From: Chlorobium sp. | GTDB lineage: Bacteria; Bacteroidota; Chlorobiia; Chlorobiales; Chlorobiaceae | Reading direction: 5' to 3' | NCBI GenBank assembly: GCA_005843825.1 | Contig: SZXX01000030.1 | Span: 1-64,000 of the forward strand | DNA: 64,000 bases | In this document: piece after piece, positions 53,573-61,105 of the stretch | Position numbering within the stretch: the first letter of the stretch is position 1 | Layout of the letters: each line of letters begins with the position of its first letter | Translations under genes and position numbers: made by a program | The notes under the pieces: model-generated | Told to the model about the DNA's origin: nothing | What the model saw: only the letters and a program-made list of their open reading frames with translations | Database searches by the model: none

Positions 53573-54273
53573 ACGTACTGTAATGTGTTCCGTTCAAAGG
53601 CTGTTATTTTTCCATCTTCCATTTTCATGATTGAGTCCGCAAACTCATAGATGCGACTGTCATGCGTCACAATAATGACGCACCGGTCCGGATTGAGGAT
53701 TTTTGTTTTGATGAACTCCACGATCTTTTTTCCGGTATCACCGTCAAGAGAGGCTGTCGGCTCATCAAAGATCAGAATATCGGGTTTGCCTGCAATTGCC
53801 CGCGCAATTGCAACGCGCTGCTGCTCCCCACCACTCAGCTTGACCGGCGGTAATTGTGCCCTGTCTTTAAGCCCGACGATATCAAGGTACTCCATGGCAA
53901 CTTTAATGGCTTCATTCCAATCCATTTTTTTCAGTATCAAGGGAATCGCCACATTTTCCACCGTGGTAAGGCGAGGAAAAAGATGGTAATCCTGAAAAAC
54001 AAAGCCGATTTTGTGCAGGCGGAGATCAGCAATATCATCACTTTTCATTTTCCAGATATCTTTGCCCTCAACGAGAACATTGCCCTCGTTTGGTTTGAGA
54101 ATGCCAGAAATCATGCTCAGCAGGGTTGTCTTGCCGCTTCCTGACGGACCAACGATATAGAGGAGCTCTCCAAAGTTTGCCTCGAAACTTGCGCTCTTCA
54201 CTGCGGTGGTCTTCGTCTCTCCTTCGCCAAACCACTTTATCAATGCATTTGCCTTTATGGCTACTTTTCCCAT
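53569..54273 (-). CDS. ABC transporter ATP-binding protein (LolD/MacB/DevA type)
   Basis: 234-residue ATPase with Walker A GPSGSGKTT near residues 39-47, Q-loop VFQDYHLFPRLT, signature LSGGEQQRVAIARAIAG, Walker B ILIFDEPTASLD and switch His in IVTHDSRIYE. It drives the permease encoded just upstream (2 nt gap) and the MFP encoded downstream (4-bp overlap). Confidence 0.94.
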   Translation of the reverse strand: MGKVAIKANALIKWFGEGETKTTAVKSASFEANFGELLYIVGPSGSGKTTLLSMISGILKPNEGNVLVEGKDIWKMKSDDIADLRLHKIGFVFQDYHLFPRLTTVENVAIPLILKKMDWNEAIKVAMEYLDIVGLKDRAQLPPVKLSGGEQQRVAIARAIAGKPDILIFDEPTASLDGDTGKKIVEFIKTKILNPDRCVIIVTHDSRIYEFADSIMKMEDGKITAFERNTLQYV

Positions 54274-54275
54274 AG

Positions 54276-55412
54276 TCAGCCTCTGAAAATATCAAACGGT
54301 TGTATCTGGAGCACTTTACGAATCCCGATATAACTTGAAACTCCAGCCATAATGAGCACCATAACAAATGCAAAGGTGAGATTGAAATACGTAACCTGTG
54401 CAGCATAGCTTGGCAGGCGCAGCTTGGCAAGAATCATAAGGCCTGAGGCAAGCCCGACACCGATTCCATAGCCGAGAAGTGCAGTAAATGACGCCTGAAA
54501 AAGAATCATGGCGATAAGCTCGTGGCCTTTGGCTCCAATGGCTTTCAAGGCGCCAAAGCGTTCCATGTTTTCAAGGATAAAGGTATAGAATGTCTGGCCG
54601 GAGATTGAAAGACCTACTATAAAACTGATTGCCGTCATCATCAGAACATTCATACCCATGCCGGTCTGGTAGGTGTAAAAATCGGAGATTTTCCCGACAA
54701 ACTGATCGCGGGTAAGTGCCTGATAGCCAAGTTTTTTGACTTGCTGCTGAATAAAAGGAATATCGGCTTCACTTTTTGGTTCGATCAGTACATAGGAAGT
54801 GGTAAAACGCATCGAAGGAATGTAGGTTATTGCCCTGTTATAGGTCGTGTAGACCGTGGGGATGCCAAAAAGACCCCCTGATGCAACTTTTGCCAAACCG
54901 ACGACTAACCCACGATGATCGTTTATTTCAAATTCCGTACCAATTACGGGATTTTCAAGCTTTTTGAATTCCGCATCCTTGACCACAAAAAAGGCTGATT
55001 CAGCATATATATCCTCAATCTTTCCTTCTATCAATTCAGGTCTCCCATAGAGAGTCGCATCGTCAAGGCCTACAACAGACACTGCCTGATAAGCTCCACT
55101 TTTCAGCTTTACCAGTGCGTTGCCAAAATAGATAGGTACGGCATATTTGACGCCATCGATACTTCTTGTCTTGGAGAGTACATAATCAGGCATGGGGATA
55201 CTGCTGGTGGCGTTGTTCACTGCCGGGTCCATAACCCAGATTTTTGCCCCTATATTATAAACCGATGCTGATGAACGGGATAATATTCCTGAAAACATCG
55301 ACATCATCATGATCATGAGAAATACTGCGAAGGTAATACCGACTAAAAGCGCGATAAACTTGCTTCTGTCATTCACAAGCAGCTTCAATGCTATTTTAAG
55401 AATTCCTGACAC
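54276..55412 (-). CDS. ABC transporter permease (DevC / FtsX-MacB type)
   Basis: 378 residues, four membrane segments: FIALLVGITFAVFLMIMMMSMFS near the N-terminus, a long periplasmic domain (about 45-240), then VLMMTAISFIVGLSISGQTFY, GHELIAMILFQASFTALLGYGIGVGLASGLMI, and FNLTFAFVMVLIMAGVSSYIGI. LENMERFGALKAIGA is the family coupling motif. First gene of a four-gene exporter unit (permease, ATPase, MFP, outer-membrane factor) like DevBCA plus TolC. Confidence 0.93.
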   Translation of the reverse strand: MSGILKIALKLLVNDRSKFIALLVGITFAVFLMIMMMSMFSGILSRSSASVYNIGAKIWVMDPAVNNATSSIPMPDYVLSKTRSIDGVKYAVPIYFGNALVKLKSGAYQAVSVVGLDDATLYGRPELIEGKIEDIYAESAFFVVKDAEFKKLENPVIGTEFEINDHRGLVVGLAKVASGGLFGIPTVYTTYNRAITYIPSMRFTTSYVLIEPKSEADIPFIQQQVKKLGYQALTRDQFVGKISDFYTYQTGMGMNVLMMTAISFIVGLSISGQTFYTFILENMERFGALKAIGAKGHELIAMILFQASFTALLGYGIGVGLASGLMILAKLRLPSYAAQVTYFNLTFAFVMVLIMAGVSSYIGIRKVLQIQPFDIFRG

Positions 55413-55617
55413 TTGCTATCACCTGTTGTTATTTGCTAATATTATAAGGGCATACTGGACATTAACCACTGCCTTATATTATAAGTTTATCATGGGAGTC
55501 AATCAAGCAGATTGTATGTTTTGTTTTTGTGTGATGTTAACTTGTCGTCTTCAATTTGACGATCATTATGTTTTTTCCCTGCGCAAGAATTTCAACTTTT
55601 TTCCCATGGAACCCTCT

Positions 55618-55660
55618 ATGTAGGTTGGGGTGATTCCTGAACCCCAGCAAAACTAAAGTT
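55618..55660 (+). repeat. Repeat family D, copy 2
   Basis: ATGTAGGTTGGGGTGATTCC then TGAACCCCAGCAAAAC and TAAAGTT. 39 of 43 positions match the reverse complement of 33521-33563. Confidence 0.75.
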
Positions 55661-55688
55661 GTGAGAGTATGCGGGGATAACTTCTTTG

Positions 55689-55715
55689 TCATCCCGACCG
55701 GAGTGGAGGGATCTA
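55689..55715 (-). repeat. Repeat family A, copy 6
   Basis: Reverse complement: TAGATCCCTCCACTCC then GGTCGGGATGA. It is the form closest to the family consensus. Confidence 0.7.
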
Positions 55716-55805
55716 AATGTTGTGGATGAGAAAAAATAATGTTTGGATTGTTGGTGGGTTTATTATTAGTTTAATGTTGAGATATTTAATATTGATATTT
55801 GTTGT

Positions 55806-56273
55806 ATGATTACTGGTGTCGCTTCATATTCGGATACTGAAAAAAGGGCTTTGAGCGCGTATACAAAGTTGATGCGGGCTGCTGAGTCGGTAACCGGGCG
55901 GACGAGCCGTATTCTGGCTGATTTTAATCTGACAGTGAGTCAGTTTGGAGTTCTTGAGGTCCTCTTTCACAAAGGTTCTCTTTGCCAGAGTGAACTTGCC
56001 GCCAAGATTTTAAAAACCACAGGCAATATTACCATGGTTATTGATAACCTGGAGAAGCGCAGCCTGGTGAGGCGTGAGCGTGACCTCGATGACAGGCGTT
56101 TTATAGCCATTCATCTGACGGAATCGGGGTATTTGCTGATTGCACAGGTTTTTCCGTCCATTATGGAAGCCATTGTCAATGAGATGAGTATCCTTCAAGA
56201 GAGTGAACAGGATGAGTTGGCAAGGCTTTGCCGTATCATCGGCCTGCAGGAAGAGAGGTGTCTGGAAAGTTGA
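55806..56273 (+). CDS. MarR-family transcriptional regulator
   Basis: 155 residues with the MarR winged helix: LTVSQFGVLEVLFHKGSLCQSELAAKILKTTGNITMVIDNLEKRSLVRRERDLDDRRFIAIHLTESG. Divergent from the exporter operon, with YceI following. By position it could control either one. A 12-bp palindrome TTTAACGTTAAA (56294-56305) just after it is a candidate binding site. Confidence 0.92.
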   Translation: MITGVASYSDTEKRALSAYTKLMRAAESVTGRTSRILADFNLTVSQFGVLEVLFHKGSLCQSELAAKILKTTGNITMVIDNLEKRSLVRRERDLDDRRFIAIHLTESGYLLIAQVFPSIMEAIVNEMSILQESEQDELARLCRIIGLQEERCLES

Positions 56274-56293
56274 TTTTTTTTACAGCCATATAG

Positions 56294-56305
56294 TTTAACG
56301 TTAAA
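56294..56305. promoter_or_regulatory. Palindrome upstream of yceI (candidate MarR operator)
   Basis: TTTAACGTTAAA lies in AGTTTAACGTTAAATAACT, 39 nt before the YceI start. Perfect and of MarR-operator size, but single. Confidence 0.4.
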
Positions 56306-56343
56306 TAACTCTACAATCAATCAAAGGAAAAAGGAGACTGAAA

Positions 56344-56946
56344 ATGAGAATGAACATCACCAAGACCTTGCTCACCGTTGCAATTATGGGTGCACCAGCA
56401 CTTGCTCATGCAACACAATGGAATATTGATGCCGATCACTCGAATGTCGGGTTCAGTGTCAGTCATCTTATGGTATCTCATGTAAAGGGCAACTTCAACA
56501 AGTATAGTGGCGTTGTTGATATTAATGATAAAGATATCACGAAATCCAGTGTCAACGTCACTATCGATGCCGCATCCATCAACACGAACGTCCAGAAGCG
56601 TGATGAGCATTTACGGAGCGCTGATTTCTTTGATGCAGCTAAATACCCGACTCTGACTTTTGTTTCAAAAAAATGGACACAGGCTGGCAAGGGCGCATTG
56701 AAGGTTGCTGGAGATCTTACGATTCATGGTGTCACCAAACCGGTAGTGCTTACTGTGGCCCCGTTCTCCAGGGAGAGCAAGGATCCATGGGGTAACTTGA
56801 GACGCGGAACTTCAGCAACTACAACCATCAATCGCAAGGATTACGGGCTGGTCTGGAACCAGGCGCTGGAAACAGGTGGAGTGGCTGTTGGCGAAGATGT
56901 CAATATTTCGCTGGACGTTGAACTGGTCAAGGCGAAGATTAATTAG
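56344..56946 (+). CDS. YceI-family periplasmic lipid-binding-like protein
   Basis: 200 residues. Signal peptide MRMNITKTLLTVAIMGAPALAHA is cleaved before TQWNID. Then the YceI lipocalin-like fold: DADHSNVGFSVSHLMVSHVKGNFNKYSG, RDEHLRSADFFDAAKYPTLTFVSKKW, TIHGVTKPVVLTV, GTSATTTINRKDYGL. YceI proteins bind isoprenoid lipids. AAAAAGGAG precedes the ATG. Likely co-regulated with the MarR gene just upstream. Confidence 0.93.
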   Translation: MRMNITKTLLTVAIMGAPALAHATQWNIDADHSNVGFSVSHLMVSHVKGNFNKYSGVVDINDKDITKSSVNVTIDAASINTNVQKRDEHLRSADFFDAAKYPTLTFVSKKWTQAGKGALKVAGDLTIHGVTKPVVLTVAPFSRESKDPWGNLRRGTSATTTINRKDYGLVWNQALETGGVAVGEDVNISLDVELVKAKIN

Positions 56947-57020
56947 TTGGCAGTCCGCAGTTGGCGGTAGGCAAGAGTGGTGAGTGAACAGTGACTGCTG
57001 ATTGCCAACTGCCAACTGCT
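56945..57020. repeat. Repeat family B, copy 4
   Basis: AGTTGGCAGTCCGCAGTTGG at the left and ATTGCCAACTGCCAACTGC at the right form opposite-orientation arms around GTGGTGAGTGAACAGTG. This copy is a long inverted repeat. Confidence 0.65.
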
Positions 57021-57059
57021 AATGTCTGATCTTTGTTGAATCTATAATGGAGAGGTGAT

Positions 57060-57839
57060 ATGGGACATGTAATGCCGGCTGTTTTTTTCGGGCATGGGAA
57101 TCCGATGAATGCGATTCAGTCGAATGCATTTACTGAGGGGTGGCGAAGGTTTGGGCAAAGCATACCCCGACCTTCGGCAATTCTTGCCATATCTGCTCAC
57201 TGGTACGGACCTGACCTGGCGGTTTCAGGAAGCGTTTCTCCCGAAACCATCCATGATTTTTACGGATTTCCCAGAGAACTGTTTGAGGTGAGCTGGCCGG
57301 CCCCAGGGAGTCCTGAACTTGCGGAGCGTGTGCGGAAGATCCTTTTGCCGAATGATGTGCGTTTTGATGCTCACCGGGGTCTTGACCATGGCGTGTGGGC
57401 AGTGCTGTGCCATCTCTATCCGGATGCAGATATTCCGGTTGTTCAGCTCAGCATTGATAACAGAAAGGCTCCAGAGTTTCATTATGAGATCGGCAGGCTT
57501 CTTCAACCGCTTCGGGACGAGGGGGTGCTGATTGTCGGAAGCGGCAATATTGTTCACAACCTTCGTGCTTATGATTGGGAAAATGAGCAAACTGCAGCTT
57601 TCGACTGGGCTGTTCGGTTTGAAGATGCGACCAGAAAACTCATGCTTGAAGGGAAAGATCGTGAAGTTGCTGATTACTCTTTTCAGGGAGAGGATGCAAG
57701 GCTTTCGGTGCCATCTCCTGACCATTTTCTGCCTCTGCTCTATGTGCTTGGCTTACGCAGAGAGCATGAACAGGTGAGCTTTCCAGTTGAGGGGATCGTG
57801 GGAGGGTCGCTTTCCATGCTGTCGGTCAGAGTAGGATAG
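57060..57839 (+). CDS. LigB/YgiD-type extradiol dioxygenase (4,5-DOPA-dioxygenase family)
   Basis: 259 residues. Likely metal ligands: His12 (FFGHGNPM), a His in ISAHWYG, and the D-H of LDHGVWAVL. GSGNIVHNL and the C-terminal SPDHFLPLLYVLG are family motifs. Members cleave catechols such as DOPA, and some are of unknown substrate in bacteria. GGAGAGG is the ribosome site, 5 nt before ATG. Natural substrate here is unknown. Confidence 0.9.
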   Translation: MGHVMPAVFFGHGNPMNAIQSNAFTEGWRRFGQSIPRPSAILAISAHWYGPDLAVSGSVSPETIHDFYGFPRELFEVSWPAPGSPELAERVRKILLPNDVRFDAHRGLDHGVWAVLCHLYPDADIPVVQLSIDNRKAPEFHYEIGRLLQPLRDEGVLIVGSGNIVHNLRAYDWENEQTAAFDWAVRFEDATRKLMLEGKDREVADYSFQGEDARLSVPSPDHFLPLLYVLGLRREHEQVSFPVEGIVGGSLSMLSVRVG

Positions 57840-57840
57840 T

Positions 57841-57862
57841 GAAATCAGTTGGCAGTAGGCAG
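57841..57862 (+). repeat. Repeat family B, copy 5
   Basis: AGTTGGCAGTAGGCAG inside GAAATCAGTTGGCAGTAGG. The same lead GAAATCAGTTGGCAGT is at 26456-26470. A further TTGGCAGTTGGCGG is at 57941-57954. Confidence 0.6.
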
Positions 57863-57880
57863 GGAATCTTAGGAATAGGG

Positions 57881-57921
57881 AATGGGACTTATAGGCCCTA
57901 TAGGACGTATAAAAGACGGTG
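57881..57921. repeat. Repeat family C, copy 2
   Basis: GGGACTTATAGGCCCTATAG then GACGTATAAAAGACGGTG. Shares the GGGACxTATAGG and GACGGTG blocks with 44341-44392. Confidence 0.65.
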
Positions 57922-57961
57922 TGATAGGGACTGGGGATAGTTGGCAGTTGGCGGGAAAAGA

Positions 57962-57998
57962 TGGCTCCCTCCTTTGTCTGCATGACAGAGGAAGGGAG
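57962..57998. repeat. Repeat family A, copy 7 (hairpin)
   Basis: GGCTCCCTCCTTTGTC and GACAGAGGAAGGGAGC form an imperfect stem around TGCAT. It lies between the converging dioxygenase and NlpC genes, like copy 5. Confidence 0.6.
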
Positions 57999-58025
57999 CG
58001 TCGCAATGACCCAAATAGGGGAAAA

Positions 58026-58676
58026 TCAGGACGGTTCGGTCAGGTCGGTTGTGGCGTCAGGCTTGGCTGAGGGATTTGGCAGCTTTTCTGAAGGGACGTT
58101 GAGCAGACGAACGGCTCCGGCAAAGCGCTTGTCGAAGTAACTTTGTTTCAATCTATCTTCGGTGATGCCTTTTGAGAGTGAGGAGTGGATAAAGGTGTCG
58201 TTGCCGATAAATATCCCCACATGATTGATTTGGTGGCCATGTGTCTGGAAAAATACGAGATCGCCTGGTTGGAGGTCATTTTTTCCGACCTTGTTGCCGA
58301 TAGCAGACATCTCTCTTGAAGAACGGGGGAGCTGCATGTTAAATGCCTTGTCGTACATGAAGCGGACAAAACCTGAGCAGTCAAATCCCTTGGCTGTTTC
58401 TCCACCGAAACGGTACCGGGTTCCAAAATAGTGGGTGACATCGCTGAAGAACGATCCCATATGACCAAAGCTTTGATGGGCGTGTTCAGAACCTTTTGTT
58501 GTCAGTTGCTCCTTTACTACTGCATCTGCAGTGGAGTCACAAAGAGCTGTTGAGGGGTGTGCAAATTGAAGTGATGATACTGTAAGGCAGAGAGCAATAA
58601 AACGAAATGGTTTGAATCTATTTTTCAGCGCAATATTTATACGCAGTGGCTGTTCGAAAGTGTGCTGTAAAGGCAT
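58026..58676 (-). CDS. NlpC/P60 (C40) peptidoglycan endopeptidase
   Basis: 216 residues. The catalytic Cys is in FDCSGFVRFMY, the first His in NHVGIFIGN and the second in FIHSS; YRFGGETAKGFDCSG and QPGDLVFFQ are standard. The N-terminus (basic, then FRFIALCLTVSSLQFAHPSTALC) looks like a secretion signal starting about residue 22, so the protein is exported and acts on cell-wall peptides. Tail is proline-rich and acidic. Confidence 0.9.
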   Translation of the reverse strand: MPLQHTFEQPLRINIALKNRFKPFRFIALCLTVSSLQFAHPSTALCDSTADAVVKEQLTTKGSEHAHQSFGHMGSFFSDVTHYFGTRYRFGGETAKGFDCSGFVRFMYDKAFNMQLPRSSREMSAIGNKVGKNDLQPGDLVFFQTHGHQINHVGIFIGNDTFIHSSLSKGITEDRLKQSYFDKRFAGAVRLLNVPSEKLPNPSAKPDATTDLTEPS

Positions 58677-58751
58677 AGGCGCTGTGTTTAAAGGGGGTTC
58701 AGGGCGTCGAACTGCCGGAAAAAATTTATCTTAAAAGTATAAGAACATATC

Positions 58752-58763
58752 GGGATATATCCC
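58752..58763. promoter_or_regulatory. Palindrome between NlpC and UPF0149 genes
   Basis: GGGATATATCCC is a perfect 12-bp palindrome within TCGGGATATATCCCAATG, in the 228-bp divergent gap. A candidate regulator site; nothing ties it to a known protein. Confidence 0.35.
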
Positions 58764-58904
58764 AATGTTTTTACGGATAATAATGAGTTTTTCCTTTTAT
58801 ATCAGCAATGCTTTTCAAGATGAACCGTAAGATAGTTACTTTCAAACGGTAGGGAGGGAAGTTGCGTCATATATTTTTTGTTTCACCTTTAAACTCATTC
58901 TCTG

Positions 58905-59597
58905 ATGACCGGATTTGATGCCCTCAACGAACCTCTTGGCGTTGAGGAGATGCTTGTTCTTGAAGCGTTTCTGATATCAGAACGATCTTCCGGCAACGCC
59001 ATGTCGATTGATGCTCTCGATGGATTCTTTGCAGCTCTTGTTATCGGGCCGGCGACGGTTTTGCCAAGTGAGTGGATTCCGTTTGTGCTTGGAGCAGAAA
59101 TGGAAGGGGAATTTTTGTCGATTGATGAGGCTCAGAATATCATGCAGCTGCTTTTGCGCTATATGAATTCGATTGCAGCTGCTTTTCAGGGTGATGCGGA
59201 GGAGTTTGTTCCAATTTTTGAATGTTGCGAGTTTGAAACCACGGAGGACGAAGATTCAGCAGCTACCTCCTGGGCTCTTGGATTTATTATGGGTATGGAG
59301 CTGCGGTTTGATGAGTGGAAGCCGATCTTTGATGTGGAGGAAGAAGATAGTGAAGATGATGACTTGATTCTTGCCCCGATTCTTCTTCTTGCCGGTCAGG
59401 AGAATGAGGCTCATGAACTGACGGCTAAAGACAGGAATTTACTTAAAGAGCTTGTGGGCGAAAGCGTTATGAACATTTTCAGATTCTGGCTGCCGTATCG
59501 TGAACAGGCTTTACAAGCGCTTCAATCCAATGAAAAAAAGCCTGGAATCATTCCTTTTGACGAGAATCCATCTCTTTCCGGCCCTGACAGTCAGTAA
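58905..59597 (+). CDS. UPF0149 (YgfB/YecA-type) protein
   Basis: 230 residues, acidic and helical: SIDALDGFFAALVIGPATVLPSEWIPFVLG, SWALGFIMGMELRFDEWKPIF, then an acidic stretch EEEDSEDDD and PILLLAGQENEAHEL. L-D-G-F-x-A-A-L and W-x-x-G-F are family marks. There is no SEC-C zinc domain. Function of the family is unknown. Its last part is overlapped by a long possible N-terminal extension of the next gene. Confidence 0.85.
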   Translation: MTGFDALNEPLGVEEMLVLEAFLISERSSGNAMSIDALDGFFAALVIGPATVLPSEWIPFVLGAEMEGEFLSIDEAQNIMQLLLRYMNSIAAAFQGDAEEFVPIFECCEFETTEDEDSAATSWALGFIMGMELRFDEWKPIFDVEEEDSEDDDLILAPILLLAGQENEAHELTAKDRNLLKELVGESVMNIFRFWLPYREQALQALQSNEKKPGIIPFDENPSLSGPDSQ

Positions 59598-59616
59598 AAA
59601 ACAGCCCTTTTTCTCT

Positions 59617-60264
59617 ATGATTCGCCTTCTTGTTGTTTTCTTTGTGCTTGTTATTGCGCTCCCTCTTAACGCGGAAGAAAACAAGGACTTTGTTGATATT
59701 TCAGAGCTGGACGGTTCTCTTATGCTGGATATCCGCTATGCTACCAGCAGGAATTTTACCGGAAAGGTCATGTATCCTGTTGCGCGCTGTCTGTTGAGGC
59801 GAGATGCTGCGCTAAGGTTGATCAGGGTTGAGCAGAAATTAAGAACACAGGGTTACCGTTTAATTATTTTCGATGGCTATCGTCCGCTTTCGGTGCAGAA
59901 GAAGTTCTGGAATATTCTTCCGGATGAGCGCTATGTAGCTGATCCTGCAAAGGGATCGAGGCATAATCGAGGAGCTGCGGTCGATGTAAGTCTCGGTGAT
60001 CTTGCAGGTAATCCTCTTGCCATGCCTTCGGACTATGACGATTTTTCAGAGAAAGCCCATCGTGATTATGCCGGCGCATCTCTTGAAGCGAAGAAAAACT
60101 GTGCACTCCTTGAAGCTGCCATGAGTGAAGAGGGATTTGATCCCTTTCCCACAGAGTGGTGGCATTTTGATGCTCCGGGATGGGAGCGGTATCCTGTTTC
60201 AGATTTTTCTCTCGAGGAGTTTAAAGGAGTGAATGCTGAGGTGTCGCCAAAGGGAAATGATTGA
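59617..60264 (+). CDS. D-alanyl-D-alanine dipeptidase (VanX/DdpX family)
   Basis: The frame opens at 59500, but the ATG at 59617 gives a good signal peptide (MIRLLVVFFVLVIALPLNAEE) and so is the likely start: 215 residues. M15D zinc motifs: SRHNRGAAVDVSL (His and Asp ligands) and EWWHFD (catalytic Glu and His ligand). RLIIFDGYRPLSVQKKFW carries the conserved Arg. It hydrolyses D-Ala-D-Ala in the periplasm, probably as wall-peptide salvage, and there is no van resistance cluster near. Confidence 0.92.
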   Translation: MIRLLVVFFVLVIALPLNAEENKDFVDISELDGSLMLDIRYATSRNFTGKVMYPVARCLLRRDAALRLIRVEQKLRTQGYRLIIFDGYRPLSVQKKFWNILPDERYVADPAKGSRHNRGAAVDVSLGDLAGNPLAMPSDYDDFSEKAHRDYAGASLEAKKNCALLEAAMSEEGFDPFPTEWWHFDAPGWERYPVSDFSLEEFKGVNAEVSPKGND

Positions 60265-60294
60265 AGGTGAAGAACGTATGGAACTAATGAGAGT

Positions 60295-61098
60295 ATGACG
60301 GATCGTTCTCTGGGAGTTGTGATAACCGGCGGGAGTGCCGGACTTGGATATGCTCTTGCTTCAGCCTTCCTTGCCGCTCGGGATCGTGTAGTTATTTGCG
60401 GTCGCAACCATGAGCGGCTGAAGGGGGCGTTACATTCGCTCAGTGAGGCATTTCCAGAGGGAGAGGTTTATGGTATACGGTGTGATGTTGGTAAAGCGAA
60501 GGATGTAGAGAAGCTTGCCGGGTTTGCCGCCGACCGGCTAGGGAGGGTTGACCGATGGATTAATAATGCCGGTACAGCGGGTCAATTGAAGCGTCCGTTA
60601 TGGATGCTCCGGCCGGATGATATCCTTGAGACCTGTACAACCAATCTTTCAGGCTCACTATTGCTGTGTGCTGAAGCTGTCCGGCTTATGGACACCCAGC
60701 CACCCTCACCGGAAGCGATCTACCATATCTTTAATATGGGTTTTTCCTTTTCTGGTGCGGCTTTTTCGCGTTCAGCAGTGCCTCATAAGGCATCAAAAAG
60801 GGGAGTGGCTGAGTTGACTCATTTTCTTTCCCGTGAGTTGCGGGCGGCAGGAAAAACCAGCATCGGAGTGCATGAGTTGAGTCCTGGTCTTGTGTTGACC
60901 GGGCTGCTCCTGAAGGACGCTTCGCCGGAAGCGATAAGGCTGTTCAGGGTAATTGCAGAGCGACCTGAACATGTAGCGACTCGACTTGTACCGAAAATCC
61001 GATCGATTACCGGCTCTAATCGCCATATCAGGTATCAGCCTTTTGTGGTGACGCTTTTGCGGGTGATAAAGGCAATCCCTGGGATTACAGGAAAATAA
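60295..61098 (+). CDS. Short-chain dehydrogenase resembling chlorophyll b reductase (NOL/NYC1)
   Basis: 267-residue SDR. NAD(P)-binding ITGGSAGLGYALASAFL near residue 10, IRCDVGKAKDVEKL, INNAGTAGQ, and NLSGSLLLCAEAVRLM. The active site is unusual: IYHIFNMGFSFSGAAFSRS then PHKASKRGV, so the usual Y-x-x-x-K is H-K-A-S-K with no Tyr. The end, SIGVHELSPGLVLTGLLLK...RPEHVATRLVPKIRSITGS, is very close in layout to plant NOL/NYC1, which reduce the 7-formyl group of chlorophyll b. Brown green sulfur bacteria contain 7-formyl bacteriochlorophyll e, so a pigment role is plausible. Confidence 0.8.
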   Translation: MTDRSLGVVITGGSAGLGYALASAFLAARDRVVICGRNHERLKGALHSLSEAFPEGEVYGIRCDVGKAKDVEKLAGFAADRLGRVDRWINNAGTAGQLKRPLWMLRPDDILETCTTNLSGSLLLCAEAVRLMDTQPPSPEAIYHIFNMGFSFSGAAFSRSAVPHKASKRGVAELTHFLSRELRAAGKTSIGVHELSPGLVLTGLLLKDASPEAIRLFRVIAERPEHVATRLVPKIRSITGSNRHIRYQPFVVTLLRVIKAIPGITGK

Positions 61099-61105
61099 GA
61101 GAGTG

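Larger units (their letters stand above)
55413..55805. other. Intergenic region between the exporter operon and marR
   Basis: 393 bp holding the exporter promoter, family D copy 2 (55618-55660) and family A copy 6 (55689-55715), then an AT-rich segment (TTTAATGTTGAG, ATTTAATATTGA, about 55770-55798) before the MarR start. No gene seen. Confidence 0.45.

Noticed and set aside
59500..59616. Longer N-terminus for the VanX-like gene
   Set aside because: It would overlap the UPF0149 gene by 98 bp and would bury the signal peptide that starts at the ATG at 59617.
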